From NCBI GenBank assembly GCA_017444015.1, contig JAFSXN010000065.1, forward strand, positions 20,382 to 84,381: a stretch of DNA of 64,000 nt, in the 5' to 3' direction. Each line of letters begins with the position of its first letter. Within the stretch, counting starts at the first letter, position 1. The position numbers and the translations under genes are program-made. The notes below the pieces were generated by a model. The model had not been told where the DNA came from. It did not search any database and saw only the letters and a program-made list of their open reading frames with translations. Origin of the DNA: Lachnospiraceae bacterium (lineage in GTDB: Bacteria; Bacillota; Clostridia; Lachnospirales; Lachnospiraceae). Shown piece by piece: positions 8,703-17,193 of this stretch.

Positions 8703-9983
8703 ATGCGTACAACAGCGATCATTGCGGAGTACAATCCGTTTCACAACGGCCACTCCTACCATATTAAAAAAGCCAGAGAGCTGACCGATGCCGATTTCAT
8801 TCTTGTTCTGATCTCAGGCGACTATGTCCAGCGGGGAACGCCTGCCGTCATCGACAAATACCGCCGGGCGGAAATGGCTCTTTCTCAGGGGGCTGATCTC
8901 GTTTTAGAGCTCCCGCTCTACTATTCGCTGGGGAGCCTGGAATACTTCGCAAAGGGCGCTGTCTCCCTGCTCGACCGCCTGGGGTTGGTCGACTATCTCA
9001 GCTTTGGCTCGGAATCCGGCGAGCTGGCTCTTTTAAAGGAAACCGCGGACGCGCTCGACGAACGGGAAAGCCCCGAATATCAGGAGAGGCTTCGCGGCTA
9101 TATCCGTAAAGGTTTAAGCTTCCCCGCCGCCCAGGAAAAGGCAATGGTAGAGCTTGGTCTGTCCGAAAAAAGCGCCGCTGTCATACGCGAGCCCAACAAT
9201 GCCCTGGCTATCGCCTATCTCCGCGCGCTGAAGGCCAGAGGTTCCAAAATAACGCCCGTTACCCTCAAGCGCTATCTTTCCGCTCATCACGATAATACGG
9301 AAGGGTCTTATTCCGCGACCGCCATCCGCTCCCGTCTTCAGAGCAAGGAAGCGCTTTTCGATCTGGCGATGAGCCTGCCGGATACCGTGTTACAGATCAT
9401 GGTCTCCGATTACGACAAGCGCTTTCCGGTCACGGAAAACGACTTTTCCGGCGCGCTCTTCTATAAGCTCCATTCCTGCTATACCAAAGCGCTTCAGGAA
9501 TACGGCGACCGGGAGACCGCAAGGAAAAAAGCGCTGACCGGATTCCTTGATATCAACGAGGAGCTGTCCTCCAGACTTTTAAGTATCTATAAGGAAGCCT
9601 CCTCCTTCTCCGATCTCTGCGGCAAGGTAAAGAGCAAGGATCTGACCTATACCCGGATCAGCAGAGCTGCCATGCATATCATTCTCGATATCAGCGCCGC
9701 GAATATGAAGGAGTATATCGCTGATGACTATAACTACTACGCAAGGATCTTAGGCTTCCGCTCGGGGGAAAGTACAGCCTCTCTTCTGCACGGCTTAAAG
9801 CAGAGCTCCGCGCTTCCTTTGATTACAAAGTTAGCGGATGCCGATAAGATCCTGACCGGACGAAACGCAAGGCGCCTGCTCTCCGAGGAGATCCAGGCAA
9901 GCGATCTCTACGAACGCACCGCCTGTATGAAATACCACGGGCTTTTCCGCTCGGAGTACGTCCGGAATATCGTAAAATACTAA
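8703..9983 (+). CDS. tmcAL: tRNA(Met) cytidine acetate ligase TmcAL
   Basis: Uses acetate and ATP to make N4-acetylcytidine at the wobble position of elongator tRNA-Met. The 426-residue protein begins with the nucleotidyltransferase fold motif AEYNPFHNGHSYH (HNGH at 14-17), followed by SGDYVQRGTPAVIDKYRRAEMA, both typical of this family. AAAGGAA precedes the ATG. Its place opposite pta, which makes acetyl phosphate, is suggestive but the link is inference. Confidence 0.93.
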   Translation: MRTTAIIAEYNPFHNGHSYHIKKARELTDADFILVLISGDYVQRGTPAVIDKYRRAEMALSQGADLVLELPLYYSLGSLEYFAKGAVSLLDRLGLVDYLSFGSESGELALLKETADALDERESPEYQERLRGYIRKGLSFPAAQEKAMVELGLSEKSAAVIREPNNALAIAYLRALKARGSKITPVTLKRYLSAHHDNTEGSYSATAIRSRLQSKEALFDLAMSLPDTVLQIMVSDYDKRFPVTENDFSGALFYKLHSCYTKALQEYGDRETARKKALTGFLDINEELSSRLLSIYKEASSFSDLCGKVKSKDLTYTRISRAAMHIILDISAANMKEYIADDYNYYARILGFRSGESTASLLHGLKQSSALPLITKLADADKILTGRNARRLLSEEIQASDLYERTACMKYHGLFRSEYVRNIVKY

Positions 9984-10025
9984 GGAAGAAATGAAAAAAT
10001 CGGTTTTCCTCAGCAGTAATGCGCG

Positions 10026-10046
10026 CGGACTGACAAAATCAGTCTT
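10026..10046. terminator. Short hairpin between convergent genes
   Basis: GACTGA, a 5-nt loop, TCAGTC, then TTTCC on the plus strand. It sits between the tmcAL stop and the stop of the minus-strand response regulator. The T-run is weak, so it is a modest terminator for tmcAL at best. Confidence 0.4.
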
Positions 10047-10049
10047 TCC

Positions 10050-10808
10050 TCAGATGTGCTTTCTTCGCTCAAAGAAATTATCCACCGCTTCTACGATCTC
10101 CGCGGGCTTCATAGTCTTTAACAGGTAGCCCTCCGGCTTCAGGGCGAGAACGCTGGAAACGCTCTCCTTGTCATTCCTGCTTGTCAGAAAGATCACCGGA
10201 ACCGACTGAAAATCCATTTCCGCCCGGATCATTTCAAGAACCTGCTTCCCGTCTACGATCGGCATTTCGTAATCGAGAAGAATCAGATCCGGAAGGTCCC
10301 GGCTTAAATACTTAATCGCCATAGCGCCGGAATTGGCAAGGACAACCTGATATTTATCCTCAAGCCAGGCCTTGACATTTCGAAGCATGGTCCCGGAATC
10401 GTCCACGACTAAGATCTTTTTCCTGTTCAGACTCCCGTTCTCCTTAATATATTCGGAAACGACTCTTGCGACCTCCTTGACATCGATCGGATGGGAAAAA
10501 CTCCCCTTGACGTATGTCTTATCAATCACGGCAAGGAGCTTATCGAAAATCGGGTTGTCCGCCAATAGAAACAGGGGGCTCCCGTCCTCTACCACCTTAT
10601 CCCTCAGATAAACAACCGAATCCTGCTTCTCCGCAAACTCCTCATCCGCAAAGAGAAGGATCGCGGCCGGCGTCTCCCGGACCCCGCCCATATCGCTTAC
10701 GGAGGTTCCGGTAACCACGGAGTCATAACCGGCCTCCGTCAGCCTGTCTCTTAAAGATTTAATGATAAAGCTCCCTGTCTGCCGGGAAATAATCATAATC
10801 GTATTCAT
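10050..10808 (-). CDS. Response regulator with two receiver-like domains
   Basis: 252 residues with no output domain. The C-terminal half (about 128-250) is a complete receiver: Asp136-Asp137, phosphoacceptor Asp179 in LILLDYEMPIVDG, and Lys231. The N-terminal half (1-125) has a similar length and pattern (MIISRQTGSFIIKSLRD, ILLFADEEFAE) but lacks the acidic pair and a clear phosphoacceptor, so it looks like a pseudo-receiver. AAAGGA lies upstream of the ATG. It follows the hybrid kinase gene by 141 nt and may be its partner. Confidence 0.85.
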   Translation of the reverse strand: MNTIMIISRQTGSFIIKSLRDRLTEAGYDSVVTGTSVSDMGGVRETPAAILLFADEEFAEKQDSVVYLRDKVVEDGSPLFLLADNPIFDKLLAVIDKTYVKGSFSHPIDVKEVARVVSEYIKENGSLNRKKILVVDDSGTMLRNVKAWLEDKYQVVLANSGAMAIKYLSRDLPDLILLDYEMPIVDGKQVLEMIRAEMDFQSVPVIFLTSRNDKESVSSVLALKPEGYLLKTMKPAEIVEAVDNFFERRKHI

Positions 10809-10949
10809 CTCGGTTTATCCTTTCTCCAATACACAATATATAGGAATTATGCGGCATTATCTGCTGCTCGTCCGTGTGCGGTACTTACTGAAGACGCATA
10901 TTTTTCGTACATATAAGACTTACCGGTAAAATAACAAGCCGTGTACGCT

Positions 10950-13900
10950 CTATAACTTCGCAAGCAGCTCATCGCAGATCCGTATCACATCCTCCATCGC
11001 CACATCCGCGACAAAGGAGGACAACTCCTCCAGCCTGTCCCGAAGCTCCTCGGGGGGCACTCCGCCCTCGATCTTCTTCATACATTCATCCGCAGTATCC
11101 AGATCAAACTCCTCCATAGCATCGCGAAGCCCCGAAAGCGCCTCCCGGAGCTCTTCGTTTGTCAGCTCCGGCCCGCTCTTTTCTATATAAGCGTAGGGCC
11201 TGAGCTTTTCCTTCAAAGCCCGAAGCTCTTTTATCACACCCGGCGATAAGCGTTTGATCTCCTCTTCCTTTTCCTGGTTTCCAAGCTGCTCCAGCTGATA
11301 GAACTTCTCGGAAAGAGAAAGCGCCCCGACCATTCTCGCTGTATTCTTCAGGGCATGTACCTCGATGGTATAATCCCGAAGCATCCCGTCTTCCAGATAC
11401 TTTTCTATCGTCGTACTCTTTCGGTCAATCAGCTTGTAAAAATCGGAAAGCAGGCTCCTCCAGAGCTGTTCGGAACCGGAATTTTCTATCCCCGCCTCGC
11501 TGTCGATCCCTTCGATCGAAGGCAAAGCTGTCTCTTTCTCCTGCGGCATAGCTGCCTCCGGCTGCATCTCCTCCTGTTTACTGATCTTCTCCGCAGGCAG
11601 CCACTTGGCCAGGCATTTACAGATCTCCTTCATTTTGATAGGTTTAGCGACAAAATCGTTCAGACCATTCTCTTCAAACAGCTTCTGTGCCTCTGTCGTC
11701 GCGTTAGCGGTCAGAGCGATGATCGGAAGCCTTTCATAGTCTCCTCCCATCTGCCGGATTGCGCTTGTTGCCTCGATCCCGTCCATGACCGGCATCATAT
11801 GATCCATTAAAACCAGGTCGTAGGAATTCTTCGAAACCTTCTCAACCGCCCGTTTTCCGTTTTCCGCTGTTTCGATCGTCATCCCGAGCGGCTCTAAGAG
11901 TCCGATGGCAACCTTTAAATTCATCTCTGTATCATCCACCAACAGGATACGGGCCGAGGGCGCGGTGAAAAGGAAATCATGCTCCGTTTCCGTACGAGAC
12001 CCGTTTGGCTCGTGGTTAATAGCATTACAGAAATTCAGAGTATATAATGGTTTATTCAGCACCGTCCCCCTTAGCTCCACCTTCCCTTCCAGCATAGGGT
12101 TTCTAAGGATATAAAGGGCGGTCCTTGCTTCCTTCAGAAAGGAAATGATCTCATCGGAAATGGCGCAGACATCCGAAACACAATCCGTAAAGACAAAATC
12201 CGCGCGGGCATCTCCCAGCAGAACATCCCCGATATCAACCGTCTCGATCCCGTAACAGGAAACAAGCTGCTGAAACTGTTCTTCGATCCTCTCATCCGAA
12301 AAAGCGCTGCATAATACCGGCTTTTCCTCCGAGCCATCCAGATAGGAAGCCTTCAGGGCTGCTGCCGGCGTATCCTTTACGATCCGCTGGGGAAGAGTGA
12401 ACCAGAAGCGGCTTCCCTCACCGTATACGCTCTCCACGCCGATCTTCCCACCCATCAGCTCTACCAGGTTCTTTGAAATGGAAAGGCCGAGTCCCGAGCC
12501 CTCTTTTTCATGGTTTTTCCTGGTATCGACCTGGGAAAAGGTTCCAAAAAGCTTCGGCAGATCCTCCTCCCGAATCCCTTGTCCGGTATCCTGAATCGAG
12601 AAACGAAGGGAAAGTTCAGGATCCTCTGAAGCGGCCACAGCCTCCTCTTCTGATGCAGTCTTTGTTTCTACCTGTACGCTCACCTTCACAAAACCCTTCT
12701 CAGTAAATTTGATGGCATTGTTTGCGATATTGATCAGGATCTGGCGGATCCGCTTGGCATCCCCGTAAAGGACCGAGGGGAGCTTTGGATCCACATCGTA
12801 AAAGAGCTCTACCGGCTTATCCCCGATCCGGTTTAAAAAGATCATGGAGAGGTCGCTTAGAAGAGACATAGGCTCGTACTCCTCTTCGATGATCTCCATC
12901 TTCCCGGACTCGATCTTTGAGATATCGAGAATATCGTTAATGATCGAAAGCAGCGCGTCCCCGGAGCTTTTGATGTTTTCAAGATACTCTCTGAGATCCG
13001 GCTTTGTCTCCTCCCTAAGCAAAATATCTGTCATTCCGACAATGGCGTTCATCGGCGTACGGATCTCATGGGACATATTCGAGATAAAGGCGGATTTAGC
13101 CTCATTCGCAGCCTCGGCAGCCTCTTTGGCAGCCTCCGCTTCCTTCCGAAGCCGGTACTGCTCCGTCACATTCACCATAAGCAGACCATAGCCCTGGATC
13201 AATCCGTTTTCCCGGATCTCACGGATCGAGCGTTCATAGTGCCGCTCTCCGATTTCAAACTGCGTATTCGTACTCGTAAACAGCTCCCGTATATTGTCCG
13301 GAATGGGCTTGTTGCGATTCAGCCTCCGAAGCTCCGGAAAAACGTGCTGCGCGTAGGCGTTCGCGTCCTTGTAGCAGTAATTCGAATCCACAATGATAAA
13401 GAGGCTCTGAATATTTTCGATGAGCCACTGCTTTCCGCTGTCGATGACCGTAAACAGCTCTCCCTTTACAACGCCGAAAACGATGGATAGTAACGACAGA
13501 GAGGAGAAAAACGGTGAAATATCATAGCCTGGTTTTAACAGCAGCGTAAAGTTCATCGCAGCGACAATCACAAACTCCGCCCCCGCGATCCTTGCGAGAT
13601 TGTTCCGTCGTCTGCCCTTTGGTGTCTTAAACATCGCAGCCATCGTATAGATCAATAGGGCCGCAAGGATCAGCGTCACAGTGCTGTAGCGGACCATATA
13701 AAGCATTCCGCCGCTCACCCGCTGGGACATAATGCCTAGCTGCTCATTCCGTTCAAAATCAAGCTCGTGAAATACAAACTGACGGGAATCCCCGAACCAG
13801 ATGGCAAACAGTACAAAAAAGTCAAAAAGCAGCCATGGGATCACTAAAAGCTGGACTCTTCGAAGCTCAAGATAATTCAGGATAAAAAGGATAAAAGCTC

Positions 13901-14135
13901 CGTAGAATAGAACACTTCCGAGAGATGAAATATTGAGCGACATCCTCGCGATCTCCGGGGATTCCGCCCGTGACTGGAACATAACGCCGACGTTCAGAAT
14001 AAAACAGCCGACATTCGTAAGCAGAAGCGTCGGCGACGCCTGCTCCTTGCGTCTTGTCAGAAGACCCAGGATTCCTATAAGCGGAATCAGGATCCCCAAC
14101 GTCTGGATCAGAGAAATAAGTATTGGATATCTCAT
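10950..14135 (-). CDS. Membrane hybrid histidine kinase with receiver and Hpt domain
   Basis: 1061 residues. An N-terminal region with about seven hydrophobic segments (1-225) is followed by a PAS-like stretch (LFIIVDSNYCYKDANAYA), a coiled coil rich in Glu/Ala, a HisKA domain with phospho-His near 355 (SHEIRTPMNAIVG), a HATPase domain with N, G1 and G2 boxes (NIANNAIKFTEKG, DTGQGI, GSGLGLSI), a degenerate receiver-like segment, a receiver with Asp near 774 (DLVLMDHMMPVMDG), and a C-terminal Hpt domain with His near 927 (VHALKNTARMVG). This is a complete internal phosphorelay. The signal is unknown. No obvious ribosome site before the ATG. Confidence 0.93.
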   Translation of the reverse strand: MRYPILISLIQTLGILIPLIGILGLLTRRKEQASPTLLLTNVGCFILNVGVMFQSRAESPEIARMSLNISSLGSVLFYGAFILFILNYLELRRVQLLVIPWLLFDFFVLFAIWFGDSRQFVFHELDFERNEQLGIMSQRVSGGMLYMVRYSTVTLILAALLIYTMAAMFKTPKGRRRNNLARIAGAEFVIVAAMNFTLLLKPGYDISPFFSSLSLLSIVFGVVKGELFTVIDSGKQWLIENIQSLFIIVDSNYCYKDANAYAQHVFPELRRLNRNKPIPDNIRELFTSTNTQFEIGERHYERSIREIRENGLIQGYGLLMVNVTEQYRLRKEAEAAKEAAEAANEAKSAFISNMSHEIRTPMNAIVGMTDILLREETKPDLREYLENIKSSGDALLSIINDILDISKIESGKMEIIEEEYEPMSLLSDLSMIFLNRIGDKPVELFYDVDPKLPSVLYGDAKRIRQILINIANNAIKFTEKGFVKVSVQVETKTASEEEAVAASEDPELSLRFSIQDTGQGIREEDLPKLFGTFSQVDTRKNHEKEGSGLGLSISKNLVELMGGKIGVESVYGEGSRFWFTLPQRIVKDTPAAALKASYLDGSEEKPVLCSAFSDERIEEQFQQLVSCYGIETVDIGDVLLGDARADFVFTDCVSDVCAISDEIISFLKEARTALYILRNPMLEGKVELRGTVLNKPLYTLNFCNAINHEPNGSRTETEHDFLFTAPSARILLVDDTEMNLKVAIGLLEPLGMTIETAENGKRAVEKVSKNSYDLVLMDHMMPVMDGIEATSAIRQMGGDYERLPIIALTANATTEAQKLFEENGLNDFVAKPIKMKEICKCLAKWLPAEKISKQEEMQPEAAMPQEKETALPSIEGIDSEAGIENSGSEQLWRSLLSDFYKLIDRKSTTIEKYLEDGMLRDYTIEVHALKNTARMVGALSLSEKFYQLEQLGNQEKEEEIKRLSPGVIKELRALKEKLRPYAYIEKSGPELTNEELREALSGLRDAMEEFDLDTADECMKKIEGGVPPEELRDRLEELSSFVADVAMEDVIRICDELLAKL

Positions 14136-14179
14136 AGTAAAAAACCGAAATGCCTGTCGTGTGAAACCCGCCTGCGCCC

Positions 14180-15544
14180 TTAATTCTTAAAGGAATGGAT
14201 CGGCGCAGGGATCCGTCCCTCTCTCTTAATAAACTCCTCGCAGGAGAAACCGTTTACCGCCATGATTGGCGCATGCCCCAGAAGTCCTCCAAATTCCACG
14301 CTCTCTCCGACACCTTTTCCGACGACCGGAATGATCCGGACGGCTGTCGTTTTCTGGTTTACCATACCGATCGCCATCTCGTCGGCAATGATCCCGGAAA
14401 TCGTATATTCGCTGGTATCTCCCGGAATCGCGATCATATCCAGTCCCACGGAGCAGACGCAGGTCATAGCTTCCAGCTTTTCAAGCGTCAGGCATCCCGC
14501 CTCAACTGCGTCGATCATCCCCTGATCCTCACTGACCGGAATAAAAGCGCCGCTCAAGCCCCCGACGTAGGAGGAGGCCATAACTCCGCCCTTTTTTACC
14601 TGATCATTCAGAAGAGCAAGAGCCGCCGTCGTTCCGGGCGCTCCCGCGTATTCCAGCCCCATTTCCGACAGGATATCCGCGACGCTGTCTCCGATCGCCG
14701 GCGTCGGCGCAAGGGACAGATCCACGATCCCAAAGGGAATATTTAACCGCCTCGAAGCCTCCTTGGCAACCAGTTGTCCGACTCTCGTAACCTTGAACGC
14801 CGTTTTCTTTATCGTCTCGCACAGTACCTCAAAACTCTCGCCACGCACCTTGGAAACCGCTTTTTTCACAACGCCGGGACCGCTGACACCGACATTGATC
14901 ACCTGATCCCCCTCGGTCACGCCGTGAAACGCGCCTGCCATAAAGGGATTGTCATCCGGCGCGTTACAGAATACCACGAGCTTCGCGCAGCCCAGAGAGT
15001 CCTTCTCCTTCGTCCTTTCCGCCGTCTCCTTGACAATCTGTCCCATAAGTCGGACAGCATCCATGTCAATACCGGTTTTGGTCGAGCCCAGATTCACCGA
15101 GCTGCAAACCAGCTCCGTAGCCGCTAACGCCTGCGGAATGGACTTGATCAGACAGATATCCGACTCCGTCATCCCCTTGGAGACCAGAGCTGAAAAGCCT
15201 CCGATAAAATTGACCCCGACCTGTTTTGCCGCGTCATTTAAGGTCTCTGCAAGCGCTACGTAATCCTCCGCGCTCTTACAGGCCGACGCTCCCACCAGGG
15301 CTATGGGAGTTACGGAGATCCGTTTATTAACGATAGGGATCCCAAACTCATTCTCGATCTCTTTCCCGACCGTAACGAGCCGTTCCGCCTTTTTTGTGAT
15401 CTTATCATAGATATTCTTTCGAAGTACGGTAAGGTCATCGGAAACGCAATCGAGCAGACTGATCCCCAGTGTGATGGTCCGGACATCCAGATTCTGCTTC
15501 TCGATCATTTTATTCGTTTCATCGACTTCACGGAAATTTATCAT
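14180..15544 (-). CDS. UPF0210 (DUF711, PFL family) protein
   Basis: 454 residues matching the PFL/UPF0210 family: [28 protein letters not shown] at the start in pieces, and a Gly-rich core with [23 protein letters not shown] and [20 protein letters not shown]. The biochemical function is not established. The ACT-domain gene lies upstream in the same direction, an association seen widely in Firmicutes and archaea. GGGAG precedes the ATG. A MITE-like repeat separates the pair here. Confidence 0.9.
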   Translation of the reverse strand: MINFREVDETNKMIEKQNLDVRTITLGISLLDCVSDDLTVLRKNIYDKITKKAERLVTVGKEIENEFGIPIVNKRISVTPIALVGASACKSAEDYVALAETLNDAAKQVGVNFIGGFSALVSKGMTESDICLIKSIPQALAATELVCSSVNLGSTKTGIDMDAVRLMGQIVKETAERTKEKDSLGCAKLVVFCNAPDDNPFMAGAFHGVTEGDQVINVGVSGPGVVKKAVSKVRGESFEVLCETIKKTAFKVTRVGQLVAKEASRRLNIPFGIVDLSLAPTPAIGDSVADILSEMGLEYAGAPGTTAALALLNDQVKKGGVMASSYVGGLSGAFIPVSEDQGMIDAVEAGCLTLEKLEAMTCVCSVGLDMIAIPGDTSEYTISGIIADEMAIGMVNQKTTAVRIIPVVGKGVGESVEFGGLLGHAPIMAVNGFSCEEFIKREGRIPAPIHSFKN

Positions 15545-15563
15545 AATGGTCTCCCTTGTATTT

Positions 15564-15666
15564 TATACTGGTTAACGCTTTTCGGTGCCGATTAATCGGA
15601 CTCGCAAACGCAATTTCAGTACGTTTGCGTTATCAGAAACGGCAATTAATTGCGTTCGCGAGTATA
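15564..15666 (+). repeat. MITE-like repeat, copy A
   Basis: 103 bp beginning TATACTGGTTAACG and ending CGAGTATA, counting the flanking TA on both sides. Internal palindromes: CCGATTAATCGG, GCAATTAATTGC and the arms CGCAAACG/CGTTTGCG. Identical over all 103 bases to copy E at 39803-39905, which is in the opposite orientation. It lies between the ACT-domain gene and the UPF0210 gene. Confidence 0.93.
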
Positions 15667-15714
15667 AGAGATGCGCTGTGGCAGGTAAAGCACAGCAAGG
15701 CTCTGTTGGATCGC

Positions 15715-15987
15715 TCAGATCCGGTGCATGGCCTCGAAGATCTCCTCCTTCTGGCAATGGATCACGACCCCGATCTCATCCCCGACGCTCTCCAGATCCG
15801 ACGAAACATCGTTAAAGGACTTCGTCGCGTTCGTCAGATCGACGATCATCATCATATTAAAATAGCCGTCTACGATATTCTGCGAGATATCAAGGATATT
15901 GATCCGGTTATTTGCCAGATAGGTACATACCTTTGCTATGATGCCGACGGTATCCTTCCCGACGACCGTAATTATTATTTTCTTCAT
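15715..15987 (-). CDS. ACT-domain protein (UPF0237)
   Basis: 90 residues forming a single ACT domain. The start MKKIIITVVGKDTVGIIAKVC is typical of UPF0237 proteins, presumed small-molecule sensors. The ATG overlaps the stop codon of the preceding small frame (ATGA). It lies upstream of the UPF0210 gene in the same operon; the two families are commonly paired. Confidence 0.92.
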   Translation of the reverse strand: MKKIIITVVGKDTVGIIAKVCTYLANNRINILDISQNIVDGYFNMMMIVDLTNATKSFNDVSSDLESVGDEIGVVIHCQKEEIFEAMHRI

Positions 15988-16249
15988 TTTTCCTCTTCGT
16001 CCTTACTCTCGCTATCTTCTTTAAAGCCAGCAGAATGAATTCGGATCTGTTCGTTCATCTTGCGTACCTCCTCTAAACTCTGGCATTTATACTTGTTAAC
16101 GATTTTCGTTGCCGATAAACCAGACTCGCAAACGCAATTTCAGTATATTTGCTTAGTCGTAATCGGCAGCTAATTGCGTTCGCGAGTATATCCGTGGCTG
16201 TCGTAATCAGCCAGGCAATAAACTGCATCTGCTTATCTGTCATCTCCAT
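15984..16249 (-). pseudogene. Small gene of 54 codons split by MITE-like copy B
   Basis: An AAAGGA site precedes ATG at 16249, which opens a frame beginning MEMTDKQMQFIAWLITTATD and then runs into the repeat (16088-16190). Taking out the repeat with one TA joins codon 20 to DKCQSLEEVRKMNEQ-type sequence and continues in frame to the stop at 15984, which overlaps the ACT-domain start. The restored product would have 54 residues. At present the 5' part ends in a 58-codon fusion with repeat sequence, and the 3' part could be read as a 24-codon frame from ATG 16058 behind AGGAGG. I do not recognise the family. Confidence 0.75.
16088..16190 (+). repeat. MITE-like repeat, copy B
   Basis: 103 bp with the same ends (TATACTTGTTAACG, CGAGTATA) and the same orientation as copy A, but diverged internally. 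It is inserted at a TA inside the small gene at 15984-16249; its removal restores the reading frame. Confidence 0.9.
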
Positions 16250-16264
16250 AATGTTCCTTTCTTC

Positions 16265-17065
16265 TCATACTGCGATTAACTCTGAGCGCTCCGAGCGTCC
16301 GGCCACCCGGATATCGAAATCCTCCGGCCGGTACGGGCAGCGGTCCATAAGTATCTCCAGCCGTACCGTCTCGTAGGCCAGCTCCGCATAATTATTCTCC
16401 TGGCTCAGATGCCCAAGCAGGATCTGCTTCATTTTGTCATGAAGTAGTTTACATAATAATTTTCCGCAGCTCTCGTTGGAAAGGTGTCCCCTGTCTGATA
16501 AAATTCTCTGTTTCAAAGCGTAGGGATACCGCTTTCCGACCTGCAGCATGTTGACATCATGATTCGACTCGATCAGAAGCGCCTCTACGCCGCGGAAGTT
16601 GTCCACGATATAGTCGTCATAGGTCCCGAGGTCCGTCAGGACACCGACCGAATGCCCTTTTCGATCCAGACGGTAGGCCACCGGCTCGGCCGCGTCATGC
16701 GAGATCCGTACCGGAGAGATCTCAATATCCTCGATCTGGAAGCGCTCATCCGCCCGGACCGTCCGAAACAGCTCCGAGGGAATATTTCCCAGCGCCCCGA
16801 TCCTTCCGATGGCATCGATTGTCCCCTGTGTGGCGTAGATCGGAAGACCGTATTTCCTTGCCATAACACCGAGCCCCTTGATATGATCGGAATGCTCATG
16901 GGTGATCAATATTCCGTCAATATCCTCCGTTTTCAGGCCCAGTGTATGTAACCCCGCCTCAATACTTTTACCGCTGATCCCAGCGTCTACCAGAAGGTGC
17001 GTAGACTGCGATCCGACATAGATACAGTTCCCGCTGCTTCCGCTGGCTATACTGCATAACTCCAT
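16265..17065 (-). CDS. MBL-fold metallohydrolase (YycJ/WalJ type)
   Basis: 266 residues with the metal-binding motif ITHEHSDHIKGLG (H-x-H-x-D-H) and further ligands SHDAAEP and ESNHD, followed by GHLSN and LLGHLSQENN. Start MELCSIASGSSGNCIYV is typical of the YycJ/WalJ subgroup, which in Bacilli acts with the WalRK cell-wall system; no walRK genes are here. The stop is 16 nt from the small split gene, so it shares the operon with the ACT and UPF0210 genes. Confidence 0.9.
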   Translation of the reverse strand: MELCSIASGSSGNCIYVGSQSTHLLVDAGISGKSIEAGLHTLGLKTEDIDGILITHEHSDHIKGLGVMARKYGLPIYATQGTIDAIGRIGALGNIPSELFRTVRADERFQIEDIEISPVRISHDAAEPVAYRLDRKGHSVGVLTDLGTYDDYIVDNFRGVEALLIESNHDVNMLQVGKRYPYALKQRILSDRGHLSNESCGKLLCKLLHDKMKQILLGHLSQENNYAELAYETVRLEILMDRCPYRPEDFDIRVAGRSERSELIAV

Positions 17066-17193
17066 TTTTCCCCTGCTCCCCTCATATTCTTTTTTAGCTG
17101 CCCGATGATTCCTAAACAGCTGCGATAAACACTCAAATCCACGCGTTTACCACCTGATCTTTATATTTCTGCCCTTCTATCTGAAAACCGTTA

